A stretch of DNA of 64,000 bases from Reyranella sp. (GCF_017305915.1 NZ_JAFKJN010000005.1:62001-126000), one strand, 5' to 3'. Counted from the stretch's first letter, positions 1-9,564 are shown. Program-made: numbers and translations. The notes: a model not told the origin generated them from the letters alone.

Positions 1-1339
1 CGCCCATCACCGAAATACGCGCCGACGGCCACATCCACAGGAAGCGCGGGCTGTAGGCGCGGCCGCACATGCCGTAGTTGCCGGCGCCGTAGCTGCCGCC
101 GACGATCACCGTGAACTTCGGCACGCCGACGGTCGAAACCGCGGTCACCATCTTGGCGCCGTCGCGCGCGATGCCGCCCGCCTCGTACTTGCGGCCGACC
201 ATGAAGCCCGTGATGTTCTGCAGGAACAAGAGCGGAATGCCGCGCTGGCCGCACAGCTCGATGAAGTGCGCGGCCTTGAGCGCCGATTCGTTGAACAGGA
301 TGCCGTTGTTGCCGACGATGCCGATCGGATGGCCCCAGATGCGGGCGAAGCCGGTGACCAGCGTCGTGCCGTAGAGGTGCTTGAACTCGTCGAGCTCGCT
401 GTTGTCGACCAGGCGCGCGATCACCTCGCGGATGTCGTAGGGCGTGCGGCCGTCGGTCGGGATCACGCCGTACAGCTCCTCGGCGGCGTAGCGCGGCTCG
501 ACCGGCGGCAGCAGCGCGAGCGACGGCTGCTTCTTCCAGTTGAGGTTGGCGACGATGCGCCTGACCATGCCCAGCGCATGGCTGTCGTTGTGCGCGTAGT
601 GGTCGGCGACCCCCGACGTGCGGGCATGCACGTCGGCGCCGCCCAGGTCCTCGGCGCTCACGATCTCGCCGATCGCCGCCTTCACCAGCGGCGGGCCACC
701 GAGGAAGATCGTGCCCTGCTTGCGCACGATGATGGTCTCGTCGCTCATCGCCGGCACGTAGGCGCCGCCCGCCGTGCACGAGCCCATAACGCAGGCGATC
801 TGCGGAATGCCTTGCGCCGACATGTTGGCCTGGTTGTAGAAGATGCGGCCGAAGTGGGTCTTGTCGGGGAAGACCTCAGGCCATTGCGGCAGGTTGGCGC
901 CGCCGGAGTCCACGAGGTAGATGCATGGCAGCCGGTTCTCCATCGCGACTTCCTGCGCCCGGAGATGCTTCTTCACCGTCATCGGATAGTAGGTGCCGCC
1001 CTTCACCGTGGCGTCGTTGCACACGATCACGCACTCGACGCCGCTCACCCGGCCGACGCCGGTGATCACGCCCGAGCCCGGCGCCTCGTTGTCGTACATG
1101 TCCATGGCGGCAAGCGGCGACAGCTCGAGGAACGGCGAGCCTGGATCGAGCAGCGCCCTGACCCGCTCGCGCGGCAACAGCTTGCCGCGCGAGACGTGGC
1201 GCTTGCGCGAGTCCTTGCCGCCGCCCAGCCGCACTTGGTCGGTGCGCGTCTTGAGGTCGGCGACCAGCCCGCGCATCGCCTCGGCGTTGCGCTTGAAGGT
1301 GTCGGAACGGGTATCGATCTGCGAAGCGAGGACTGTCAT
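1..1339 (-). CDS. Acyl-CoA carboxylase carboxyltransferase, probably methylcrotonyl-CoA carboxylase beta subunit (3' end beyond window)
   Basis: This is the carboxyltransferase subunit of a biotin-dependent acyl-CoA carboxylase. It moves CO2 from biotin to an acyl-CoA; for the methylcrotonyl enzyme this is a step of leucine breakdown. The start ATG is at 1339 and about 446 codons are inside the window; the family is usually near 535 residues, so roughly 90 C-terminal residues are missing. Visible motifs include [77 protein letters not shown] and [11 protein letters not shown]. The [13 protein letters not shown] and [11 protein letters not shown] stretches are what I associate with the methylcrotonyl-CoA type; a propionyl- or geranyl-CoA enzyme is not excluded. 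It lies downstream of an acyl-CoA dehydrogenase and a TRAP binding protein on the same strand. The biotin-carrier subunit would be expected beyond position 1. Confidence 0.85.
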   Translation of the reverse strand, partial: MTVLASQIDTRSDTFKRNAEAMRGLVADLKTRTDQVRLGGGKDSRKRHVSRGKLLPRERVRALLDPGSPFLELSPLAAMDMYDNEAPGSGVITGVGRVSGVECVIVCNDATVKGGTYYPMTVKKHLRAQEVAMENRLPCIYLVDSGGANLPQWPEVFPDKTHFGRIFYNQANMSAQGIPQIACVMGSCTAGGAYVPAMSDETIIVRKQGTIFLGGPPLVKAAIGEIVSAEDLGGADVHARTSGVADHYAHNDSHALGMVRRIVANLNWKKQPSLALLPPVEPRYAAEELYGVIPTDGRTPYDIREVIARLVDNSELDEFKHLYGTTLVTGFARIWGHPIGIVGNNGILFNESALKAAHFIELCGQRGIPLLFLQNITGFMVGRKYEAGGIARDGAKMVTAVSTVGVPKFTVIVGGSYGAGNYGMCGRAYSPRFLWMWPSARISVMG

Positions 1340-1380
1340 GTCCCGGCCAAACTGCCCGGACCACGCCGCCGGTTCAAGTG

Positions 1381-1468
1381 CACCTCACCCTGAGGAGCGG
1401 CCCGCAGGGCCGCGTCTCGAAGGGTGGGATCAAAAACTTGTCTGTACGCGAGCTCCTCAGGATGAGGT
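1381..1468. repeat. Dispersed palindromic repeat, ACCTCACCCTGAGGAG family, copy 1
   Basis: Arms at 1382-1398 (ACCTCACCCTGAGGAGC) and 1452-1468 pair at 16 of 17 positions. The inner part carries GTCTCGAAGGGTGGG. A second copy at 25910-26018 has the same arm and inner motif. It fills most of the gap between the carboxyltransferase start and the stop of the TRAP binding protein, so it lies inside a possible transcription unit. Confidence 0.85.
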
Positions 1469-1474
1469 ATCCCG

Positions 1475-2533
1475 TTACGGCAGACGCGACATTGTCCGCC
1501 AGTCCATGCCCTGCGCCATGAACTTCCTCAGGTCGACCCAGGCAGCGGCGAACTCGGCGTCCATCTCGGCGCGCTCCTTGAGCACCGCCTCGGCGTTCCT
1601 GCGGAAGGCGTCGAGGATTGCCGGCGACCACTGCTTGATGGTGACGCCCGCGGCGCGCAGTTTCTCCAGCGCCAGCGACTGGGTGTGCGGCGAGCGGCTC
1701 AGCATCAGCGCGATGTTGGCGCGGCAGGCGGTTTCGATCTGCGCGCGCTGTGCGGCCGGCAGAGCCGCCCACTTGTCCTTGCGCATCAGGAAGTCGATCA
1801 CCGCCGAGGGCTGCTGCCAGCCCGGCATGTAGTACGGCAGGCCGAGCTTGTCGAAGCCGAGGGCCGCGTCCATGGCCGGGGTCGACATCTCGCCGCCATC
1901 CACCTTGCCCTGCTGCAGCTTGTAGAAGAACTCGCCTGCCGGCACCGGCTCCAGCGTGGCGCCCATGCGGGCGAGCACATCGCCGGCGAGCTTGCCGTAG
2001 CGCAACTTCACGCCCTTGAAGTCCTCCGGCGTGTTGAGGTCGGCGCGGAACCAGCCGCCGCCCTTGGAACCTTGCACGCCGCACGGGATGCCGGTGACGC
2101 CCAGCCGGTCGTAGGCGTCGTGATGGAACTTGCCGCCGCTGCCGTCGAGCAGCCAGGACGTCATGACGCTCGGCCCCGGGCCGAACGGCACCGTGCCGAA
2201 CAGGCTGAACACCGGCGCTTTGGGAGCGGCATAGCCCGCCCAGGTGAAGGCGGCCTCCAGGTCGCCGGCGACTATTGCGTCCAGCATATCTTTCGTTGGC
2301 GCGATGCGGCCGGGCTCGACGATTTTGACCGTCAGCGCCCCCGCCGACATGTGCTTCAGCGTCTTGGTGAAGGAGCGCACGCCCTCGCCGGCGCCGGGCA
2401 GGCCCGGATTGAAGGCGGTCTGCATCTGGATGACCCGGGCGCCGGGAGCGTCGGGCTCCCCGGCCGCGGCTGTACCCGCCGCCGTGCCGAGCACCGCAGC
2501 GAGGACCCCAATCACCCCAAATTTACGGCGCAC
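1475..2533 (-). CDS. TRAP transporter solute-binding protein (DctP family), orphan
   Basis: Periplasmic binding protein of the tripartite ATP-independent (TRAP) type, about 352 residues. I start it at GTG 2533, which gives RRKFGVIGVLAAVLGTAAG..., a normal Sec signal peptide; starting further upstream adds 19 residues that do not look like a signal peptide. DctP hallmarks are the early beta strand (RVIQMQTAFNPG), EPGRIAPTKDMLDAIVAGDLEAA, the ligand-contact region GWFRADLNTPEDFKGVKLRYG, and AGEFFYKLQQGKVDGGEMSTP. No DctQ or DctM membrane subunit is adjacent, unlike the two complete TRAP sets at 42-45 kb and 51-54 kb. It may serve a distant or shared membrane pair. Its position between acyl-CoA dehydrogenase and carboxyltransferase genes suggests an organic or branched-chain acid ligand, but that is inference. 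Confidence 0.85.
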   Translation of the reverse strand: MRRKFGVIGVLAAVLGTAAGTAAAGEPDAPGARVIQMQTAFNPGLPGAGEGVRSFTKTLKHMSAGALTVKIVEPGRIAPTKDMLDAIVAGDLEAAFTWAGYAAPKAPVFSLFGTVPFGPGPSVMTSWLLDGSGGKFHHDAYDRLGVTGIPCGVQGSKGGGWFRADLNTPEDFKGVKLRYGKLAGDVLARMGATLEPVPAGEFFYKLQQGKVDGGEMSTPAMDAALGFDKLGLPYYMPGWQQPSAVIDFLMRKDKWAALPAAQRAQIETACRANIALMLSRSPHTQSLALEKLRAAGVTIKQWSPAILDAFRRNAEAVLKERAEMDAEFAAAWVDLRKFMAQGMDWRTMSRLP

Positions 2534-2647
2534 GGTGTTCCATCCGCCGCCCAGGCTCCCCTGCCTTCTGGAGCCGCACGGGCGGCCCACTTCATAGAGG
2601 GTGACTCTTGCACAATTACAGGCCCCGCGACAAGCGACAGGCAGGCA

Positions 2648-3784
2648 TCACAACGCCGCAAGGCCCCGGCCGATCAGAAGACGTTGCACGTCGCTGGTGC
2701 CCTCGTAGATCTGACACACCCGCACGTCGCGCCAGATCTTCTCCGCCAGGCAGTCGGCGACGTAGCCGTACCCGCCATGGATCTGGATCGCGGCCGAGCA
2801 CACTTCCTCAGCCATCTCGGAGGCATATAGTTTGGCCATTGCGGCCTCCGTGAGGCAGGGCTGGCCGGCGTCCTTCAGGCTGGCGGCATGCAGGACCATC
2901 TGCCGCGCCACGGTCACCTTCGTGGCCATGTCGGCCAGCCGGAACTGCACCGCCTGGTGGTTGATGATCTTGGTCCCGAAGGCCTCCCGCTCGCCGGCAT
3001 AGGCCCGGGCCAGTTCGAAAGCCGCACGGGCCATTCCCACGGCCTGGGCAGCAATTCCGATGCGCCCGACCGAGAGATTGGCCAGCGCCACCCGGTAGCC
3101 GTCGCCCTCCTCGCCCAGCAGCGCGTCGGCGCCGACCTGGCAGCCCTCGAAGGCGATCTGACAGGTGTCGGACGACTTCTGGCCCAATTTCTTCTCGACC
3201 GATGCGACACGGTAGCCGGGGGTCCTGGTCGGCACGATGAAGCAGGAGATGCCTCGCTTGGACGAGCCGGGATCGGTCACGGCGAAGACCAGCGCCATAT
3301 CGGCCGTGCGGCCCGAGGTGATGAACTGCTTGACGCCGTTCAGCACCCAGCCGTTGCCCTTGCGGGCCGCCCGCGTCTTGAGATTGGACGCATCCGAACC
3401 CGCATGCGGCTCGGTGAGGCAGAAGGCGCCGAGGATCTCGCCCCGGGCCAGCGGCTTCAGCCACTTCTCCTTCTGCTCGGTCGAGCCGTAGGTCAGCAGC
3501 GCCGCGCAGTCGGGTGAGTTGTTGACGCTCATCATCGTCGACAGACCGCCATCGGCCGCCGCGATCTCCTCCAGCGCCAGCACGTAGGACACCATGTCGG
3601 CGCCGGCGCCGCCCCACTCCGCCGGCACCGTCATGCCCAGGAAACCGAGCTTGCCCATCTCGGCGAGCAGCGGACGCGGGATCTCGCCGGCGGCTTCCCA
3701 GGCGCGGACATGCGGCAGCACCTGCTCGCGCGCGAAGGCGCGGGCGGTGTCGCGGATCAAAGTCTGTTCTTCGCTGAGCAGCAT
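2648..3784 (-). CDS. Acyl-CoA dehydrogenase
   Basis: FAD-dependent alpha,beta-dehydrogenation of an acyl-CoA thioester, 378 residues, the usual length. The N-terminal helical domain starts MLLSEEQTLIRDTARAFA. The FAD-contact motifs are FCLTEPHAGSDASNLKTRA and NGVKQFITSG. The C-terminal domain has GREAFGTKIINHQ-type FAD contacts and ends with CQIYEGTSDVQRLLIGR, where Glu361 is the expected catalytic base. It follows the SDR gene by 4 bp and is probably in the same message. The position of the catalytic Glu fits short- and medium-chain enzymes; isovaleryl-CoA dehydrogenase normally carries its base elsewhere in the chain, so the substrate is left open. Electrons would go to ETF. Confidence 0.92.
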   Translation of the reverse strand: MLLSEEQTLIRDTARAFAREQVLPHVRAWEAAGEIPRPLLAEMGKLGFLGMTVPAEWGGAGADMVSYVLALEEIAAADGGLSTMMSVNNSPDCAALLTYGSTEQKEKWLKPLARGEILGAFCLTEPHAGSDASNLKTRAARKGNGWVLNGVKQFITSGRTADMALVFAVTDPGSSKRGISCFIVPTRTPGYRVASVEKKLGQKSSDTCQIAFEGCQVGADALLGEEGDGYRVALANLSVGRIGIAAQAVGMARAAFELARAYAGEREAFGTKIINHQAVQFRLADMATKVTVARQMVLHAASLKDAGQPCLTEAAMAKLYASEMAEEVCSAAIQIHGGYGYVADCLAEKIWRDVRVCQIYEGTSDVQRLLIGRGLAAL

Positions 3785-3788
3785 GGTG

Positions 3789-4469
3789 TTACCAGGGAAG
3801 TTCGGTGCCGTCGTACTGGAGATAGCGGCCGTTGTCCGACGGCTTGAAGCCCGCGATGGTCTTCACCATCGCCGGCACGCTCTGGTCGATCGTGAGCGGC
3901 GCTGTGCCGCCGCCCATGTCGGTCTGCACCCAGCCGGGATGCAGGGCGACGCACGTGATGCCGCGGCTGCCGAGGTCCCTGGCCAGGCAATTCCATTCCA
4001 TGTTCAGCGCCGTCTTGCTGGCGCGGTAGAAGTAGCGGCCGCCGTTGTTGCTAGCGAGGCTGCCCAGGACGCTGGTGATAGCGACCATCTTGCGCTCCTT
4101 GGAGCGCGCGACATGCTCGACGAAGGCCTCGGCCATCATCAACGGCGCCAGCGTGTTCACCTCGAAGATGCGGCGCCACTCGCCCGGATCGAAGCCGCCG
4201 AGATCCTGCCCGGGCGAACCGCGGCTGCCGCCGATCCCGGCATTGCAGATCAGGACATCGATCGCCTCACCGTCGAGCTTCCGTGCCAGCGCTTTCATCG
4301 CCTTGTAGTCGGTGACCTCCAGTGCGTGGTGCTGCACGTCGCCCTCGACGCCTTTCAGCCCGTCCGGCGTGCGCGCGCAAGCCATCACCTTCCAGTCGCC
4401 GGCGGCGTACAGCCTGGTGAATTCCAGACCCAGCCCGCGCGCGGCGCCGGTGATCAGGACGGTGCTCAT
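3789..4469 (-). CDS. Short-chain dehydrogenase/reductase (SDR)
   Basis: Classical NAD(P)-dependent oxidoreductase of 226 residues. The nucleotide-binding TGAARGLG is at residues 7-14, followed by NAG (LICNAGIGG) and the active-site YRASK, with a Ser-rich strand ([15 protein letters not shown]) ahead of it. The start ATG at 4469 overlaps the smpB stop in an ATGA arrangement, so translation is likely coupled to smpB. The next gene, an acyl-CoA dehydrogenase, starts 4 bp after its stop. The C-terminal part resembles the C-factor/sniffer-like SDR branch ([20 protein letters not shown]). The substrate is unknown. Confidence 0.88.
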   Translation of the reverse strand: MSTVLITGAARGLGLEFTRLYAAGDWKVMACARTPDGLKGVEGDVQHHALEVTDYKAMKALARKLDGEAIDVLICNAGIGGSRGSPGQDLGGFDPGEWRRIFEVNTLAPLMMAEAFVEHVARSKERKMVAITSVLGSLASNNGGRYFYRASKTALNMEWNCLARDLGSRGITCVALHPGWVQTDMGGGTAPLTIDQSVPAMVKTIAGFKPSDNGRYLQYDGTELPW

Positions 4470-4936
4470 CGCCGCGCCAGCAGGCGGGCACGCTGGCGCT
4501 TCCAGTCGCGCTCCTTGATCGACTGGCGCTTGTCGTGCGCCTGCTTGCCGGTGGCCAGCGCGATCTGCACCTTGGCGCGGCCCTTCTCGTTGAAATAGAC
4601 CTCGAGCGGCACCACGGTGCGGCCCTCGCGCTGGATGGCGCCGATCAGCACGTTGATCTGCCGCTTGTGCAGCAGCAATTTGCGCGGCCGCTTGCGCTCG
4701 TGGTTGAAGCGGTTGCCCGAGGCGTATTCCGGGATGTCGGAATTGACCATCCAGGCCTCGCCGCCCTCCTCGGTGACATAAGCCTCCGCGATCGAGCTCC
4801 TGCCGCCACGCAGCGACTTCACTTCGGTGCCCGTCAGGGACAGGCCCGCTTCCATCGTCTCCTCGATGAAGTAGTTGTGCCGCGCCTTGCGGTTCTGGGC
4901 CACCACCGTGCGGCCCAGCTCCGGTTTCTTCGCCAA
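4466..4936 (-). CDS. smpB: SsrA-binding protein SmpB
   Basis: SmpB binds tmRNA and is needed for trans-translation, the rescue of stalled ribosomes. At 156 residues it has the usual length. Family marks include [32 protein letters not shown] near the N-terminus, then [25 protein letters not shown], and the basic C-terminal tail [17 protein letters not shown] that mimics part of tRNA. The start appears to be TTG (position 4936) because the residues [17 protein letters not shown] match the usual N-terminus and no ATG is near. There is no strong Shine-Dalgarno, so coupling to dapA, 12 bp upstream, is likely. The dapA-smpB order is common in alphaproteobacteria. No tmRNA gene was seen in the window. 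Confidence 0.96.
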   Translation of the reverse strand: MAKKPELGRTVVAQNRKARHNYFIEETMEAGLSLTGTEVKSLRGGRSSIAEAYVTEEGGEAWMVNSDIPEYASGNRFNHERKRPRKLLLHKRQINVLIGAIQREGRTVVPLEVYFNEKGRAKVQIALATGKQAHDKRQSIKERDWKRQRARLLARR

Positions 4937-4948
4937 TGTAAAACTCGT

Positions 4949-5827
4949 CTAGTTGATGAGGCCTGCGTGGACCATCGCCTCGCGCACGGCCTTCTTGCTG
5001 CTCTCGGCGATCGGCACCATCGGCAAGCGCATCTCGGCGCTGCACTGGCCGATCAGCTCGGCGCCGAACTTCACCGGGCCGGGGCTGGTCTCGCAGAACA
5101 TCGCCTTGTGCATCGGCATCAGCCGGTCCTGGATCTCGAACACCTTGTCGAGATTGCGCGCCTTCCAGGCGTCGTGCATCTCGGCGCACAGGCGCGGCGC
5201 CACGTTGGCGGTCACCGAGATGCAGCCGTCGCCGCCCTGGGCCAGGAAGCCCACCGCGCTCGCATCCTCGCCCGAGAGCTGCACGAAACCTTTCTTGGCG
5301 CGCAGCTTGGTGAGGGTCGGGCGCGCCATGTCGTAGCTCGCATCCTTGATGCCGACGATGCCCTTGACCTGCGACAGCCGGATCACGGTCTCGACCTGCA
5401 TGTCGCCGCCGGTGCGCGGCGGCACGTTGTACAGGAGGATCGGGATGTCGACCGCCTCGGCCACCGCCTTGAAGTGCTGGAACAGGCCTTCCTGGGTCGG
5501 CTTGTTGTAATAGGGCACGACCAGCATGGCGGCATCGGCGCCGGCCTTCTTGGCGTGCTGGGTGAGCTCGATCGCCTCGGCCGTCGAGTTCGAGCCGGTG
5601 CCGGCGATCACCGGCACGCCGGTACCCTTGGCGGCGGCGATGCAGATGTCGATCACCCGCTTGTGCTCTTCCATCGAGAGCGTCGGCGATTCGCCCGTCG
5701 TGCCGCAGGGGACCAGGCCGTCCGTGCCTTCCTTGATCTGCCAGCCGACGAATTTCTCGAATCCCTTCTCGTCGACCGATCCGTTCTTGAACGGGGTGAT
5801 CAGCGCAACGAGTGATCCGGCGAACAT
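4949..5827 (-). CDS. dapA: 4-hydroxy-tetrahydrodipicolinate synthase
   Basis: Condenses pyruvate with aspartate semialdehyde, the first committed step to diaminopimelate and lysine. At 292 residues it is a standard TIM-barrel. Residues GTTGES (42-47) include the Thr pair of the proton relay. Tyr133 sits in YNVPPRT, and Lys161 in GIVGIKDAS is the Schiff-base lysine. The start at ATG 5827 is preceded by GGGAGGAA. It leads the minus-strand set dapA-smpB-SDR-acyl-CoA dehydrogenase and is divergent from slt. A promoter-like sequence lies at 5857-5885. Confidence 0.96.
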   Translation of the reverse strand: MFAGSLVALITPFKNGSVDEKGFEKFVGWQIKEGTDGLVPCGTTGESPTLSMEEHKRVIDICIAAAKGTGVPVIAGTGSNSTAEAIELTQHAKKAGADAAMLVVPYYNKPTQEGLFQHFKAVAEAVDIPILLYNVPPRTGGDMQVETVIRLSQVKGIVGIKDASYDMARPTLTKLRAKKGFVQLSGEDASAVGFLAQGGDGCISVTANVAPRLCAEMHDAWKARNLDKVFEIQDRLMPMHKAMFCETSPGPVKFGAELIGQCSAEMRLPMVPIAESSKKAVREAMVHAGLIN

Positions 5828-5856
5828 GGCTTCCTCCCGATTTCCACCAATCGGCT

Positions 5857-5885
5857 AATCTACGCCCCACCTACCACCCCGGCAA
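5857..5885 (-). promoter_or_regulatory. Probable sigma70-type promoter for dapA
   Basis: On the minus strand the sequence reads TTGCCG, a 17-base spacer, then TAGATT, ending about 30 bases ahead of the dapA ATG. Both hexamers are close to consensus and the spacing is ideal. Not tested. Confidence 0.55.
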
Positions 5886-5919
5886 GGTGAGCAACTTGCC
5901 ATTGTGATGCCGCGTTGAG

Positions 5920-8115
5920 GTGCCTACGATTCCTAGCGTGAAACAAGAAAATGCCCCCCTCCTATTGCTGACCTTGGCCGGCCTGTTGATGGCCCCGGCC
6001 CAAGCCCAGCAGCAACAGCACGGCGTGACCATTCTGCGCGGGGAAAGCAGCGACCAGCTACGCGAGGGCAAGCCCGACATGGGCATCCGCCGCACGCCGC
6101 CCGCCAACCCGGCGCCCCGCCCCCAGGCCGCCGACTCGCCGCCGCCGGCATCCGCCCTGCCGATTGCCCGCGACGGCAGCGGCAACGGCGTGGTGCCGCC
6201 GTCGACCGACAGCGAGATGTCCCAGGCGCTGACGTCGCCCAAGACGCTCAGTCCAGGCGAAGCGGCGGCGCTCGCGGCCGCCTTCAAGGCGGTCGACGAC
6301 AACCGCTTCGCCGATGCCCGCGCCGCGGTCGCCAACTTCAACAATCCCCTGCTCGTCCGGATCGTCGAATGGAGCGTGCTGCGGGTGGCGCCGCGCAAGG
6401 ATGCCGACTTCGCCGCGACCTGGCGCTTCCTGCGCGAGTATCCCGACTGGCCCGAGCCCGAGATCCTGCGCCGCCAGGCCGAGGACCGCCTCGGCCCCGA
6501 GACGCCGTCGCCGCAGGCCTTCGCCTACTTCACCGCCTTCCCGCCGCTCACCAGCGCCGGCCAGATGAAGCGGCTCGCCGCGGCGCAGAGCGTGAGCCCG
6601 TCGAGCGTGCCGAAGCTCGCCAGTGAGAGCTGGCGCAACGCCACCTTCAAGAAGACCGACGAGGACGAGTTCCTCAACAAGTACAGCCAGCATCTGTCGG
6701 GCGACGACCAGATCGCCCGCTTCGACCGCATCCTGCGCGAGGGCCGCGCCCCCACCGCGCGCGAGCTGCTGCCCAAGCTGCCGCCGGACTACCAGCCGGT
6801 CGCCGAGGCGCGGCTCGCCATGGCGACGCGCGCGGCCGACGCCACAACCGTGCTGCGCGGCGTGCCGGCGGCCAAGCTCGCTGAGCCCACGATCAAGCTC
6901 GAGCAGCTCGCCTGGCTGCGCCGCACCGGCAACTTCAGCGAGGCCAAGGCGATCGCGCTGCAGGCCACGGCCAACCAGAACGACACCTGGTGGAACGAGC
7001 GCCAGCAGCTTGCGCGCGACATGCTCGCGGCCGGCCATCCCGCCGATGCCTATGCCGTCACCGTACCGCACGGCCAGACCCGGGGCGTCGCCTTCGCCGA
7101 AGCGGAGTTCCTCGCCGGCTGGATTGCGCTCCGCCATCTCAAGAAGCCGGCCGAGGCGCAGAAGCATTTCCAGACGCTCTATGACGGCGTGTCGTTCGAC
7201 AGCTCCAAGAGCCGCGCCGCCTACTGGCTGGGCCGCACACACGAGGCGGCCCATCGCCAGAAGGAGGCGATGGAATGGTTCACCCGCGCCGCCGCCTTCG
7301 GCCAGACGTTCTACGGCCAGCTCGCCGCCCGCAAGCTGCCGGGCGGTTCACGGCAGATGCCGAGCGATCCGGTCGCGACCAACGCCGACGAGCAGGCACT
7401 GGCCGGCCGCGAGCTGGTGACCGTGGCGCGCTTCATCGGCCAGAGCGGCGACAGCGAGCGCACGCGGCCGTTCCTGCTCCGGCTCGCGCGCCTGGTGACC
7501 GGGCCGGGAGAAACCCTGCTGCTCTCCCGTCTCGCCAGCGAGCTGAAGCGGCCCGACGTGGCGCTGACCATCGCGCAGCGGGCAACCGCAAGCGGCGTCA
7601 CGCTGTTCGACGCCTCGTTCCCGGTGGTCGAGCTCGGCTCGACCGGCTCGATCGAGCGGGCGCTGGCGCTGGCGCTGACGCGGCAGGAGAGCGGCTTCAA
7701 CGCCGCCGCCGTCTCCTCCTCGGGGGCGCTCGGGCTGATGCAGCTGCTGCCCACGACGGCGCGCGAGGTCGCCGGCAAGATGTCGCTGCCCTTCGTGCAG
7801 GACAAGCTGACCAACGACCCGCAATACAACGTGGCGCTGGGCAGCCAGTATCTCGCCCAGATGCTGCAGCGCTTCGGCGGCTCCTACGAGCTCGCTCTGG
7901 CCGCCTACAACGCCGGCCCCGGCCGCGTCGCGCGCTGGCTCGACACGATGGGCGATCCGCGCGCCGGCAAGATCGACATGGTCGACTGGATCGAGATGAT
8001 CCCGCTGCGCGAGACCCGCAACTATGTGCAGATCATCATGGGAGGCGTCGGCGTCTATCGCGAGCGGTTGAACGGCCCGTTCACCCTGCAGCGACCCGGC
8101 ATGGGACGGTCCTAG
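5920..8115 (+). CDS. slt: Soluble lytic murein transglycosylase (Slt family)
   Basis: Cleaves the MurNAc-GlcNAc bond of peptidoglycan to leave 1,6-anhydroMurNAc ends, acting in the periplasm. About 731 residues: a signal peptide (NAPLLLLTLAGLLMAPAQAQ), a proline-rich linker (residues 50-90), a long alpha-superhelical region with SLT-type repeats (about 100-540), then the catalytic domain from about 575. The core reads LALTRQESGFN with catalytic Glu590, followed by SSSGALGLMQLLPTTA and AAYNAGPGRVARW, all typical. The start is GTG at 5920; GTG at 5938 would give a shorter and more usual signal peptide and may be the true one. It is divergent from dapA and its stop overlaps that of the aldo/keto reductase by 3 bp. 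Confidence 0.93.
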   Translation: MPTIPSVKQENAPLLLLTLAGLLMAPAQAQQQQHGVTILRGESSDQLREGKPDMGIRRTPPANPAPRPQAADSPPPASALPIARDGSGNGVVPPSTDSEMSQALTSPKTLSPGEAAALAAAFKAVDDNRFADARAAVANFNNPLLVRIVEWSVLRVAPRKDADFAATWRFLREYPDWPEPEILRRQAEDRLGPETPSPQAFAYFTAFPPLTSAGQMKRLAAAQSVSPSSVPKLASESWRNATFKKTDEDEFLNKYSQHLSGDDQIARFDRILREGRAPTARELLPKLPPDYQPVAEARLAMATRAADATTVLRGVPAAKLAEPTIKLEQLAWLRRTGNFSEAKAIALQATANQNDTWWNERQQLARDMLAAGHPADAYAVTVPHGQTRGVAFAEAEFLAGWIALRHLKKPAEAQKHFQTLYDGVSFDSSKSRAAYWLGRTHEAAHRQKEAMEWFTRAAAFGQTFYGQLAARKLPGGSRQMPSDPVATNADEQALAGRELVTVARFIGQSGDSERTRPFLLRLARLVTGPGETLLLSRLASELKRPDVALTIAQRATASGVTLFDASFPVVELGSTGSIERALALALTRQESGFNAAAVSSSGALGLMQLLPTTAREVAGKMSLPFVQDKLTNDPQYNVALGSQYLAQMLQRFGGSYELALAAYNAGPGRVARWLDTMGDPRAGKIDMVDWIEMIPLRETRNYVQIIMGGVGVYRERLNGPFTLQRPGMGRS

Positions 8116-9080
8116 GCGGCGATCTTCGCTAGCGCGGCTGCCGGCAACGGACCCTTCGCCACCGCCTTCGCCGCTTCCTCGAGCTGATCGAGGGTCGAGT
8201 AGCCGACCAGCATCGTCGTCACCGCGGGATGGGCGATCACGAAGCGCTGGGCAAGTTCGACCAGGCTCCCGGCCGTGCCGTCCTTGATCAGCGGCTCGAG
8301 CTGCCTGGCCCGTGCCACGTCCGCGGCGAAGTTCGGCGCCGAGCCGATCGGATCCACCTGCTGCATGGCGAGCGGATGGCGCGCCTCGGTGCCGGCAAGT
8401 GCGCCACCCGCCAGCGCGCGGATGACGATGGTGCCCATGTCGGCCGCCTTGGCGCGGTCGAGCAGCCGGCCGTAATCGAGGCCCGGCGCGCCTTTGGGCA
8501 TCGGCCCGCCAGCGCTGGGATTGAGCGCATTGTAGACGACCTGCACGGTGTCGAAGGCCTTGGAATCGACCGCCTTCAGGATCGATGCCGGCTCGCCGGT
8601 GCCGCTGAAGCCGATGAAGCGCGTCTTGCCCGCCTTCTGCAGCTTGTGCAGCGCCGGCACGACTTCGTTGAGCGCGATCTCGACATCCATGTGGTCGTCG
8701 GCGTCCTTGGCGACCAATGGATTGTGCAGTTGGAAAAGATCGACATAGTCGAGACCGAGGCGTTGCAGGCTCTCGTCCATCGACTGGGCCACGTAGTCGG
8801 AGACCCGCGAACGGTCGGCCGTCTTCAGCCGAAACTTGGTGCCGAGGATGACGTCGTCGCGCTTGCGGCCCTTGAAGATGCGCCCGAGCGTCCGCTCCGA
8901 TGCGCCGTTGCCGTAGAGGGCGGCGGTGTCGATGTAGTTGATGCCGAGCTCGAGGGCGCGCGCCAAGGCGCGATCCTGGTCGGCCGCGGCGCCCTTGGTC
9001 ATCAGCCCGCCGACGGCGCCCGCACCGTAGCCCAGCACCGAGATCTCGAGGCCGGTTCGGCCCAACCTGCGCTTCTGCAT
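8112..9080 (-). CDS. Aldo/keto reductase
   Basis: NADPH-dependent carbonyl reductase of the AKR TIM-barrel fold, about 322 residues. The start ATG 9080 (MQKRRLGRTGLEISVLGYG) is preceded by GGGAGGAAACGAC; an upstream in-frame ATG would only add ten residues encoded at the edge of a repeat. The catalytic tetrad can be read: Asp and Tyr in NYIDTAALYGNG, Lys in ILGTKFR, His in LFQLHNP. It resembles the aldose dehydrogenase/pyridoxal dehydrogenase-like AKRs with an N-terminal RRLGRTGL, but the substrate is not determined. It is convergent with slt and preceded by a dispersed repeat. Confidence 0.88.
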   Translation of the reverse strand: MQKRRLGRTGLEISVLGYGAGAVGGLMTKGAAADQDRALARALELGINYIDTAALYGNGASERTLGRIFKGRKRDDVILGTKFRLKTADRSRVSDYVAQSMDESLQRLGLDYVDLFQLHNPLVAKDADDHMDVEIALNEVVPALHKLQKAGKTRFIGFSGTGEPASILKAVDSKAFDTVQVVYNALNPSAGGPMPKGAPGLDYGRLLDRAKAADMGTIVIRALAGGALAGTEARHPLAMQQVDPIGSAPNFAADVARARQLEPLIKDGTAGSLVELAQRFVIAHPAVTTMLVGYSTLDQLEEAAKAVAKGPLPAAALAKIAA

Positions 9081-9100
9081 GTCGTTTCCTCCCGTCTTTT

Positions 9101-9229
9101 TCCTCCCCATTCAAATGGGGAGGTGGCGGCGTAATCGCCGACGGAGGGGTCATGAGCCACAGTCATGGTGCGGCTCATGACCCCTCCGTCGCGGGTTACC
9201 GCGCCACCTCCCCATATGAATGGGGAGGA
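9101..9229. repeat. Dispersed palindromic repeat, CCTCCCCATTC family, copy 1
   Basis: The 129-bp element starts TCCTCCCCATTCAAATGGGG and ends in its near-reverse complement, with an inner GACGGAGGGGTCATGAGCC / GGCTCATGACCCCTCCGTC pair. It sits between the aldo/keto reductase and the YdhR-like gene, both on the minus strand. Related copies lie at 13801-13910 and 24491-24649. Confidence 0.9.
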
Positions 9230-9236
9230 AAATGAA

Positions 9237-9548
9237 TCACTCCTCGACCTTCACCTGACCGGCTTCGTTGTCCACGATGACGTGGTTGTCGTAGTAGGTG
9301 ACCTTGGGCTTGGCACCGAAGGCCGCTTCCATGCGCTTCTCCCAGTCGGGCGTGTACCAGGCGCGGGCAGCGGCCTCCGATTCCCAGAGATAAACCCCGC
9401 CGCCGCCGGCCTCGCCGTTGAGGTAATACTTCTTCAGCAAGCCCTTGGCGCCCAGCGCCGTGTAGGTCGGCGCCGACTTGCGCGCTGAATCCACAGCCGC
9501 ATCGCGCGGCCGCTTGGCCATGGGGATTTGAACGATGGCGACGAACAT
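9237..9548 (-). CDS. Small YdhR-like putative monooxygenase (dimeric alpha/beta barrel)
   Basis: A protein of 103 residues starting MFVAIVQIPM. The pattern of a first strand, KGLLKKYYLNGEAGGGGVYLWES, then EAAARAWYTPDWEKRM, is typical of the YdhR/ABM ferredoxin-like family, small dimeric-barrel proteins sometimes acting as cofactor-free monooxygenases. The catalytic role here is not shown by sequence. Its start is only 16 bp from the divergent haloacid dehalogenase gene, so both promoters must overlap or lie inside coding sequence. A repeat abuts its stop. Confidence 0.65.
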   Translation of the reverse strand: MFVAIVQIPMAKRPRDAAVDSARKSAPTYTALGAKGLLKKYYLNGEAGGGGVYLWESEAAARAWYTPDWEKRMEAAFGAKPKVTYYDNHVIVDNEAGQVKVEE

Positions 9549-9564
9549 GCGAGTAGCCTAGCAC